Shown: piece by piece, positions 56,597 through 64,000 of the stretch
How positions within the stretch are numbered: the first letter of the stretch is position 1
How the letters are laid out: every line of letters starts with the position of its first letter
DNA from: Salticus scenicus
Taxonomy: Eukaryota; Arthropoda; Arachnida; Araneae; Salticidae
Length of the DNA: 64,000 nucleotides
Reading direction: 5' to 3'
Assembly (NCBI GenBank): GCA_963930645.1
Contig: OZ005660.1
Span: 198,047,427 to 198,111,426 of the forward strand
Notes under the pieces: generated by a model
The model's input: the letters and a program-made list of their open reading frames with translations, nothing else
Told to the model about the DNA's origin: nothing
Databases searched by the model: none
Made by a program: the position numbers and the translations under genes

Positions 56597-56600
<4 letters not shown>
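55080..56600 (+). repeat. Diverged AT-rich tandem repeat, about 175-210 bp
   Basis: CTAATTTAATTATTAAA-type anchors recur near 55158, 55511, 55690, 56034, 56074, 56279 and 56491, each followed by an ATTAAATTA..TTT.ATTA block and a TTTTGTATTAAAA..ATTT block. A SINE-like fragment interrupts it near 55815-55928. It ends in a TA run and a long A run at 56600. Confidence 0.5.
55815..55928 (-). repeat. tRNA-derived SINE head
   Basis: The minus strand shows GGTTGGTCGAGCGGTTTTGC, later CTGGTAGACTGAAAGTG, and the B box GGGTTCGATCCCAGG, arranged as in a class II-like tRNA. The T stem has one mismatch and no acceptor stem forms, so a functional tRNA is unlikely. Confidence 0.5.
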
Positions 56601-56635
<35 letters not shown>

Positions 56636-56649
56636 TTATACGCCTGTAT

Positions 56650-56785
56650 ATACACGATTTTCAGAGAAAACCACGGAAAACTCTGTACGTCTAGGTCGAC
56701 AAGCGCAAACTATGTTCGAGCTTGGCATTTCCAATCTATCAGCTTGGAGAGCAGGACCTCTGGGCTACTGAAATAGGCCTTTTAA
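56650..56785 (-). repeat. SINE-like repeat, second copy
   Basis: It aligns with 37199-37325: TTTTC.GAGAAAACCA, AAACTCTG.ACG.CTAG, a decayed B box (TTCGAGCTTGGC) and AATCTATCAGCTTGGAGAGCA. Confidence 0.5.
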
Positions 56786-56810
56786 TTAAAAGTGCAAAAA
56801 TAATACAGTC

Positions 56811-56880
56811 AACTCACTCTAATCCGGTAAAGTTTTGTCCAAAGGTTGTGCGGATAATAGGATTTTGCGGATTATAGGTC
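56811..56880 (+). repeat. pogo/Tigger-like terminus fragment
   Basis: ACAGTCAACTCACTCTAATCC, then TTGTGCGGATAATAGGATTTTGCGGATT, resembles the end at 33049 and known pogo-type TIR style. No partner end was found. Confidence 0.35.
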
Positions 56881-57337
56881 ATTGTCTTTGTTTATATTTT
56901 TCTTTTGCAGATATAAAGTGATAGATGATTACAAATACATAAATGAACATTAAAATAGAAAGATTATTTCTAATAAATTTTAGAATAAAATATTTCTTTA
57001 TACATAAAGTTTATAAATTATATGAAGGTAAATAATTTAAGCATGCACAAATAAGTTATAACAATAAAATATAAACAAAACACATTTATTTTAGAAATAC
57101 AAATGAAAATTTTTAATGAAAATTTTATATGTAGGAATAAAAATTAATTACTATTGGTTACTTTTAATATTGTTAAACATCGAGGTGATAGTGGTTTGTT
57201 TCAAATTTTTATTTTTATAACCGATATCGAATTTTTGGAGCTAATACTATACTTCCATTACCTAACGTAGTCGGGTAACGGAATAAAATAGTGATTTATT
57301 TTATTGATAAAAAACGCTACAATAACTGGAATATAAA

Positions 57338-57610
57338 AGTAATAAGTACGAAGTTTTGAAACAACATCATATGATGTAAGAACAGACAACAACTGTTTCA
57401 GATCGAAAGAATACACGATCCTTCGTCAGGCGAAAGAAGTAGATATGAACAAAATAAGTATTTGTGTAGTTTGTGCATTATCGCTCTGTTTGCAGCATGT
57501 GAGTACTTAGTTCGCCTGACGAAGAGTTGTACTATTTTCTTTCGATCGAAACAGTTGTTGAGAGTTCTTGCATTGTTATGGCATTGTTTCAAAGTTTCGT
57601 ACTTATTATT
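57338..57610. mobile_element. Foldback MITE, copy 2
   Basis: Left arm 57340-57435 and right arm 57502-57608 are inverted copies: AATAAGTACGAAGTTTTGAA, ACAACTGTTTCAGATCGAAAG and CCTTCGTCAGGCGAA on the left, mirrored on the right. This is the best preserved of the three copies in the window. Confidence 0.75.
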
Positions 57611-57822
57611 TATTTTATTTATTTATTTATTACTTTCTCTTACCCGTATATATAGTAGAGAAAGTATTCTTTTTGTGTCAAATTTTCGAAAGTGAGTTTT
57701 TGTTATATTTACACGTTTTGAGCTCAGAAAAAGCATGCAACTGCAGTTGGTCTCCGTGTCGCCTGTTATCGGTATATCTCAAGAACAAATAACAGTAGAA
57801 AGTCAAAACTTGGTATTCGAAA

Positions 57823-58704
57823 GGCCGTAATCACCAACTTCTTAACACTCGGATTAAACCTCGGATCAGCGGTAATCGCTCGATTATAGGAAAATCGGTA
57901 CTCTCCAACGAAAATCTGCAGTTCACCGGCTACTTTAACACTTCGTTTTTGATCCTCGAATATCGGAGGATTAACAGAGTTAATTCTCGGATCTTTTCGT
58001 AACGCATGCGCACACCGCAGCTCAGCTTCGTAAACAAATAACAAACATGGCTGACCTTGACGATCTATTCTCACTAGATGATATTGAAAGCATAGAACTA
58101 TTGGAAACATTTGAAAGAAGGAAAAGGACGGTGCATCAAATTAGAGTAAATGATTTGGATTCTTTGGATAATGTGGCATTTCGATATCGCTATCGATTAA
58201 ATAAAGATTCCGTGGAATTTCTAATGCGAATGTTAGATAATAGGCTGTCATCTGCCACAGAAAAGAATAATGCAGTAACATCGGCAGAAAAAAATCTAAT
58301 ACCTTTAATATTCTCTTAATCATAACAATCAAAATTTTAAATCGTAGCGTAAACAGTTGTCGTCTGCGTGATTATTCTTTTTAAAAATGTTCGAAAGTAA
58401 AATTGATTCTTAATCCATGCGTAAACAAAAGCGAAGTAAACAAGAGTATCAGTGTTGCCAATTTGCTTTTTACCCTTTCTAATCTTCTAATCCGATTGAT
58501 TAGTTAACTGAAGCCGAATGATGAATAAATGCTATCTTCGTTCTTGGCCCATCAAAACGAAGCTTTTCTCTTCCAGTTATTCCATGGATCACGTAATCGG
58601 CTGATGGTGAATACCGTAGGAATTTAATCCAGTGTTAGCTTTGATTCTCGGATTTGCTGATCCATGGTTTTATCCTCGACCAATGAAGTTTGGTGAATAC
58701 GGCC
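57823..58704 (+). mobile_element. Internally deleted PIF/Harbinger element
   Basis: The left end GGCCGTAATCACCAACTTC and the right end read inward, GGCCGTATTCACCAAACTTC, are imperfect inverted repeats. GGATCAGC and GGAT.AAACC occur in both subterminal regions. The 882-bp segment contains only the first part of a transposase-like gene. The expected 3-bp duplication is not clear (GAA or AAA left, TAA right). Confidence 0.72.
58047..58319 (+). pseudogene. N-terminal fragment of a Harbinger-type transposase
   Basis: The 90-codon frame starts at ATG 58047 (MADLDDLF) and contains NVAFRYRYRLNKDSVEFLMRML followed by LSSATEKNNAVTSAEKNLIPLIF. This matches the N-terminal pattern of PIF/Harbinger (HARBI1-like) transposases: F..RFRLSK..V..LL..I...L..T.RN.AVSP..QLL..LRF. 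Intact family members run to about 350-400 residues and carry the DDE core; here the frame ends where that core should begin. The assignment is from the motif pattern only. Confidence 0.65.
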
Positions 58705-58832
58705 CTAAATGTGCATCTTGTACGGATGCTACATTAAACTTTTCGTTGAGATTAAGCAAATGATTCCTGTACAGGAACATCAAAGAGAACTCAAATATAT
58801 TTTGTCTATGGGGAAATTTCTGGTAAGTACAG

Positions 58833-59502
58833 TGTAACATTGTAAGGTGGGGACTGTCGAAAATCATTACCGTTTTTTAAATTAAGTCGGATCCGGCAAA
58901 GTAATAAGTTGGTAAGCTAAAAATGCTTCGGCGTCTGTCCCGGCGAAGTTTTAGGTCGGATTAGTTTTGTGGCAGCATAGAGCTGTGGCGGAAGAAGTTG
59001 TAAAGTGAAGCTGCTTGAAAGTTTTGGTTGAAGTGAAGTGACGGGAGGTCGATTGAAGGAGATATAAATAGGAGGTTGATTTCGTAGAGTGTGTGGTGTA
59101 GTAAAAGGATGTACTAGATAGCGGTTTGTAGTGAAGATAAACCCGACGTCTGGATAAGTTGTAATTTATGGAGTAGAAGTGCAGTAGTGCTAAGATAAAG
59201 TGAAAAGAAGTTTTTCCGGTTTGTTTACGTTCACGTCGTACAGTGAAAAGAGTTCATCTGTCACCGTTATCCCGCTATCTTCAGTGGTGAGATACCTAAA
59301 CTTATTTATATTATTTCTTATGTCTGTTTTCTAAAGTATTTATTTTTCATTTATTGAGTTAATCACGCCAGTTTACCCTTTCATTTATGCACTCTTATTT
59401 CATTTTACTCAGTTGTCTCGTGCTCATATATTCACTAGTTATTTTTACTTAAGTTAATCGCTGAGGTATAAGTTATGGATGCGTCCACTTATTCCTCATA
59501 TT
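58833..59502 (+). repeat. Possible LTR upstream of the gag-like locus
   Basis: TGTAACATT at 58833 and CCTCA at 59502 could bound an LTR. GAGATATAAATAGG near 59060 is a TATA-like promoter. TGGCGCCCA at 59505 could be a primer-binding site a few bases after the LTR. No second LTR copy is in the window, so the boundaries are conjectural. Confidence 0.35.
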
Positions 59503-60017
59503 GGCGCCCATTTTCGCTCGACACCCCCCTCCTCCGCTCGGGCCTATTTTGCCGGCTCTAATAATGTTCCGGAATTCTTTGATGAACTTGAACAGTACTT
59601 TAAAATTTGTAAAATTGATAACAGTGTTAGAGTTACTTGGCTAAAATACTCCCTGAAAGGAGAAGCTGAATTATGGTATGAACTTATTGCCTCTTTTTCG
59701 CTTGGCCAAAATCCTACTTATGAGGATTTAAAAGTTAAAATTATAAGCACCTTTTCCTCAAGAACCGATAAAGTAAAATTAAGGCAGAAACTTTACACGA
59801 CCAAAATGTCGTTGTATGACAAACTCACTACATTTTTACTCCACAAGCTTGAACTAATTAAACTATTAGAATTAATTTTATCCTTTTCTGCAGCGCTGGA
59901 ATTATAACCTCGCTGTTTACAATTCCAATTCAAGATTTCTTGGATTTAAAACCTGTAACATCTTTTGATGATCTTTTGGAAGTGTTAGACAAATATCAAG
60001 CACGTCATGCTGCTTAA
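59479..60017 (+). pseudogene. Ty3-like Gag, frameshifted
   Basis: The capsid-type region reads AYFAGSNNVPEFFDELEQYF, then RVTWLKYSLKGEAELWYELI and TYEDLKVKIISTFSSRTDK, which fits the retrotransposon Gag pattern (F.G....V..F...L..YF....W....L.G.A..W). A frame change near 59880 moves into a continuation (FTIPIQDFLDLKPVTSFDDL...) that ends at TAA 60015-60017. The first codons at 59479 may be leader, since a primer-binding-like motif overlaps them. No zinc knuckle is visible. Confidence 0.7.
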
Positions 60018-60044
60018 CCTGCAAATAACTTTAATACCCAGTAA

Positions 60045-61001
60045 GAACACGTAAATGTTCAAAATGAACGGCGCGAAAATTTCGCCCCCCCCCTTTCAAA
60101 TGATAATTTCAATCGACCACAACAGGCCACTCATTTCCAAGAGCCAAGCAGCGGTACTAACTTTTCCCAGCCAAGACCCAGTCATTTCAATCAATTTGAA
60201 AATGTTGAACGGAATCCAACAAACTCTCATAATACTCAAGTTAAATCAGTCTTTCTAAATTCAATCTCTAATTGTCCAGTAAATTTACCTCATTTAAATG
60301 TTATTCATCATGATGTATTTATGCCTGCCTACTTTGAATCTGGCGCTGAACTAAGCTTTCTATCGTTCGATAACTATATTAAATATTTTTCTTTTAAACC
60401 GTTAACTCCCACTCCTTATAATATAATTACGACTCAAGGAGAATCATGTTTAAATCAGGGAGTGCTTAATCTAAAAGTAAAATTAGATGAGTTTGAAGTG
60501 CTATGGCCGTTTTACGTCATTCACAATCTACAATATCCTTGTATCATTGGCCTAGATTTTTTGACAGAACATAATGTTGGAATTAATTATGCTAAAAATG
60601 TTGTATTTATTATTGGGACTCATGTACAAGTTCAACTCAGTGAATGTTCTATTCCTTTAGAAGAAAATAACACTCATTTAAATTCTTCGCAGTGCTTTTC
60701 TACTTTGAACTCTCCGTCATCTTCCAATATAAAGGAGAATGACATTCAATTAAGTGATGTGGCTAAACCTTTAGCAAATAGCTCAAATTTGTGTTTTAAA
60801 CCTGTTAAGCTAACATACTGCTGTATTATTTTAAATGAAGCTCATGATAAACTAAATTTATGTTCTCTAACTGTCAAGTCGACTGATTCGTTTATTTCTA
60901 AAGAAAATATTATAAAAACTAAAGCAAATGATAGGTTAAATAGCGTCGCTTTTAAAAATGTCTTTGTCAAGTTAAAAGAAAAAAATTGTGAGTTCCACTA
61001 A
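60045..61001 (+). pseudogene. Retropepsin-like protease with Glu in the active-site motif
   Basis: The open frame from about 60045 is Asn/Pro-rich at first, then has HLNVIHHDVFMPAYFESGAE, corresponding to the family's ..ALVDSGAE. The catalytic Asp is Glu here. YPCIIGLDFLTEHNVGINY follows, which matches the conserved IIGLDFL segment of Ty3 proteases. A roughly 120-residue low-complexity Ser/Asn-rich tail follows. It is in the same frame as the end of the gag fragment, separated by two TAA codons. No reverse transcriptase follows, so the element is internally deleted. Confidence 0.65.
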
Positions 61002-61320
61002 TGTATTTAAATATTTGTATGCTTATAAGACCTCTAGTATCCCTGAACTAGTGAATAGACAGCAAGCTGACACCATTCCGGAAACTATAGAAAGCAACAA
61101 GGTGCCGGGTTCGAGCCCACCCCAAGAAACTGCCTCTCCTACGCCTGATTTCGTTCTGCAAGCTCCCAGCCCTCAGATTTCCCCGACACGTGTACAGACC
61201 AGCATGCCTCAGATGTTTGATTTGCCTGATGTTACAGATCCCAACATATATCAGGTGTTACCGTTTGTAAAGCAACGGAATAAGCACCGCAAATTCCTAG
61301 CTTTTCTCTTACTAAATTAA
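60988..61320 (+). other. Proline/serine-rich frame after the protease
   Basis: A 110-codon frame with an SSPPQETASPTPDF.LQAPSPQISPT stretch. It overlaps the end of the protease frame by 14 bases. It may be the C-terminal tail of a retroelement polyprotein left after deletion of reverse transcriptase and integrase. I cannot assign it. Confidence 0.3.
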
Positions 61321-61329
61321 ACTGTATAA

Positions 61330-61754
61330 AAGCGGACGCCAATACTACTTATTTACACTTTAAAATTATTAAAGTAGCATCACTTATGCTCGTATACTAA
61401 TTCCCTATAACATTAAACATAGTAAAATTATTCCTACGGTAAAAAGTAGTTCACTAAAATTAAAAATTCCAACTATACGAAAAAAATGCAACTAACATCG
61501 TTGCTAACTTTATTCTGTTCTCTTTCTTGAATTAAAAAACAAAACTGTGGATGCCACACGCATCACATAATCTTTACATTTTAACAAATTTTGAAGATAG
61601 CACGCCCTCATATTTAACATAAAAATTAAAAGCATTAAATTCATTTAACTCTTTTTTTCTTTGACATATTGTTCAGCACGTGAACTTACAAAAAATAGAG
61701 GATAAATAATAAACAAATTTATACACGGAAATTGAAAATGGCTCAGTTATAACA
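61330..61754 (-). repeat. BEL/Pao 3' LTR, inner edge defined
   Basis: On the minus strand, TGTTATAACTGAGCC begins directly after the polypurine tract, and GTGTATAAATTTG shortly downstream is TATA-like. The right (inner) edge is at 61754. The outer edge lies somewhere to the left and could not be fixed because the second LTR is outside the window. Confidence 0.55.
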
Positions 61755-61771
61755 TCCTCCCACCTTTTGTG
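61755..61771 (-). other. Polypurine tract of the BEL/Pao element
   Basis: The minus strand reads AAAAGGTGGGAGGA immediately before the TG of the presumed 3' LTR, about 40 bases beyond the pol stop codon. Confidence 0.65.
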
Positions 61772-61811
61772 TATAGGTTAAAATCAAAACCAAATGTTGC
61801 AGGTGTAGTTC

Positions 61812-64000
61812 TCAATACATTAGTCTTTCGGGGACTTTAATTCTCCTTCCCGCTTTGCTATATCTGACTGGTTCCTCTTCTGAAGTTACAATGGGTTTAA
61901 CAGTTTGAGCAGAGGTTTCCTTTGAATGGTATGCTTCTTTCAGTTTTGAACTATTATTTGATGATGTTACTTCTAAAGGATATAATCTTTGAATAGGTCG
62001 TAAAAGTTCATGTTGCGAAGTTTGAACCTTTACAAGTCGAACTTTCTTATCTTTTCCAGGAATAAGTTCTGTGATACGGCCTAGTGGCCAGTGGATTCGT
62101 TTCTTGTTGTCAGATCCAATTAATACAATATCTCCGACAGCGATACCCTTTTCTGACTGATTTCTATTTGCTCGCTGTATGAGAGCACCCAAATATTCGG
62201 ATCTGAATCGATCTCTCAAAGCTCTGAGTAGGGCCTGCCTGTATCTGAGCCTCTTTGATAAAGAATTTTGTTCAACTGCATCAACATCTGGAAGCTGAAT
62301 TTCGTGAACATCTTGAAGAAACATAGATGGGGCGATAGGCTTTACAGTCGCATCTTCAGAAAGGTATGTTAGAGGCCTTGAATTCACTACACTTTCAACA
62401 TCAGCTAAAAGAGTTGTCATTTCTTCGTACGTAAGACAGGCGCGTCCTAAGACTCTTTTAAGAAGACCTTTTATTACCCTAATCAGCCTCTCCCAGAAGC
62501 CACCCCACCACGCCGCCGTTGGCGGGTTAAACTTCCAGTCTATGGAGTTGACAGACCCATATTTTTGTATACATTGCCAATCTAAGCTTCTCAATAAATT
62601 AGCTGCGCCAACAAAATATGTTCCGTTATCACAGTAGATAACAGAGCATCTTCCTCTGCGAGCCACAAATCTTCTCAAACCCATCAAAAATGCATCTGTG
62701 GAAGCAGAGGTCACTAGCTCTAGATGAACAGCTCTATATATAGCACATGTGAAAATCAAAATCCAACTCTTCTTATCGTCCTTAAGATACAAAGGACCAG
62801 CCATATCTATGCCTGTAACTTGAAATACGGCAGAATCTTTTACTCGGTTTTCAGGTAGAGGAGCACTAGATGTCCATAAAGCCCTTGAATTAAACCTTTT
62901 ACAAATCACACAGCTGGCTAACACAAGCTTTACACTCTTTCTTCCGTTGAGGATCCAATACCTTTCTCTAAGCAAATTTAAGAGGATTTGTAACCCCGCA
63001 TGACAGTTCTTTACATGAATATAAAAAATAAGTCGCTTAACAACTTCATGCTTTGAAGGGAGAATTATGGGATGGAGAAAATCTTCACTATCTTTCCTGT
63101 AAGTTATTTTAGTTTTCAAACGAAAGACATCTTGCTCATCCTTACAGGTTTGCAATGTCTTCAATCTTTCATCACTTTCCGAAGAGAAAGATTCTTTTTG
63201 AACCATACGTAGAGTTTTTATCTCAGCTTCCCGAAATTCAGTAGCCGTCAATTCGCCTTTACTCTTCTTATCAGGATTTAAACAATTATGCTTAAAGCGA
63301 AGAATCCAAGCAACTAAACGTATGATTTTTTCATAACTTGAAAAGTAGCTGTAATACCAGTTATTGTTGGGTGGATATTCAGGCTTCGTCAACATACAAA
63401 TAGACTTTGACCTTTCTTTCTGAATTTCTTCCTCATTCCAATCTTCATTGGAAGTGTTCATGTGATTTCGAAATTCTGCTGAATCTTTTATCCAATGTGG
63501 GCCCTCCCACCATCTGATTAAAGCTAATTGCTTAGCCTTACAGCCTCTAGAAGGCAAGTCTGCTGGATTCTTCTCACTTGGTATATGTTTCCATGATGAA
63601 GGACTGCTTCATTTCTGAATCTCTTGAACCCGATTTCGGACAAACACAGACCAGCTCTCATTTCTTGATATCCAAGTAAGCACTGTTGAGGAATCGCTCC
63701 AGTAATATCTCTTCATTTCCTGCCAACCCAAAGCATCCACAACAGTTTTCGCCAAACGAGCGCCAATAGTAGCTGCTAATAGCTCCATCCTTGGTACAGT
63801 CGTATTATTTAAAGGCGCAACTCGGGACTTGGCAGCAAGCAGAATTATTTCCCCTTGATCTTCTTTTTCTATCCTCAAGAATACTACTGCTGCGTAAGCA
63901 TCTTTACTACCATCAACGAAAGTATGAATTGTGCATGCATGTAAGTTTTCTGGAGTGATCTGGATATGTCTTGGTATCTTAACATCATTTAAATATTTAA
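61812..64000 (-). CDS. BEL/Pao Pol: RNase H, integrase, DUF5641 (partial)
   Basis: The frame enters from the right edge (HTFVDGSKDAYAAVVFLR near 63950-63890) and runs to 61812. It has the Pao RNase H with AAKSRVAP..NTTVPRMELLAA and WSDSSTVLTWI, the linker W.HIPSEKNPADLPSRG, then integrase with an HHCC module (H...H, CVICKRF) and a DDE core: TGIDMAGPLYL, YCDNGTYF, and the Glu in WWGGFWERLIRVIK. A C-terminal DUF5641-type region (RYRQALLRALRDRFRSEYL, VGDIVLIGSDNK, WPLGRITELIPG) follows. A single in-frame TGA at 63609-63611 separates RNase H from integrase. All other residues expected are present. It acts in reverse transcription and insertion of the element. Confidence 0.9.

Overview
The window is animal nuclear DNA, most likely from a spider or related arthropod. 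It is very AT-rich, has long homopolymer and TA runs, and has almost no ordinary long genes. It carries two arrays of tightly spaced C2H2 zinc fingers with TGEKP-type linkers, and a mixture of Ty3, BEL/Pao, piggyBac, hAT, PIF/Harbinger, Helitron, MITE and tRNA-derived SINE sequences. The taxon is an inference from this content; no marker gene fixes it. Most of the 64 kb is explained by insertions inside other insertions, and about fifteen of them have ends that can be placed to the base from target-site duplications (TSDs). Region 1-8.8 kb: an inverted-repeat element (236-8385) made of two tandem units of about 0.55 kb. A full-length Ty3 retrotransposon (1345-8111, minus strand, identical 251-bp LTRs, GAAAC TSD) lies in the second unit, and the Ty3 copy is itself split in its Gag zinc knuckle by a 2.1-kb hAT transposon (4920-7065, 8-bp TSD). 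Region 8.6-13 kb: a C2H2 relic, a complete but dead piggyBac transposon (8786-11355, TTAA target), and a 12-finger C2H2 gene on the minus strand (11740-12783). Region 15.4-19.3 kb: a Helitron with both ends (15390-16930), a TTAA-flanked MITE, a tandem array ending in a second Helitron 3' hairpin, and a foldback MITE. Region 19.96-41.5 kb is the most unusual part. A 21.5-kb block is bounded by hAT-type termini and an exact 8-bp duplication (GTTATGGA). Inside it is a roughly 170-bp satellite array, split at a TA by a 14-kb block (25062-39041) with inverted termini and clustered TTAAGAC-type motifs. That block carries a small spliced gene on the minus strand (four exons between 38633 and 28918, consistent splice phases, polyadenylation signals) that has no exon long enough to stand out as an open frame, and its introns hold further transposons. 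Region 41.5-50.8 kb: foldback MITEs, a 440-bp TA-flanked element inside a duplicated block, a tRNA-headed SINE-like repeat, a 2.26-kb minus-strand Helitron (46697-48960) and short palindromic elements. Region 50.8-53.5 kb: a second C2H2 gene (plus strand), whose 3' flank is homologous to that of the first, followed by decaying fingers. Region 55-57.6 kb: a diverged AT-rich tandem repeat, SINE relics and another foldback MITE. Region 57.8-61.3 kb: an internally deleted PIF/Harbinger element keeping the first 90 codons of its transposase-like gene, then a broken Ty3-like gag/protease locus whose protease motif has Glu where Asp is expected. Region 61.75-64 kb: the 3' part of a minus-strand BEL/Pao element (RNase H, integrase, polypurine tract) running off the end of the window. 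Host function can be argued only for the two zinc-finger genes and the small spliced gene. All transposon proteins seen here carry stops, frame changes or deletions.
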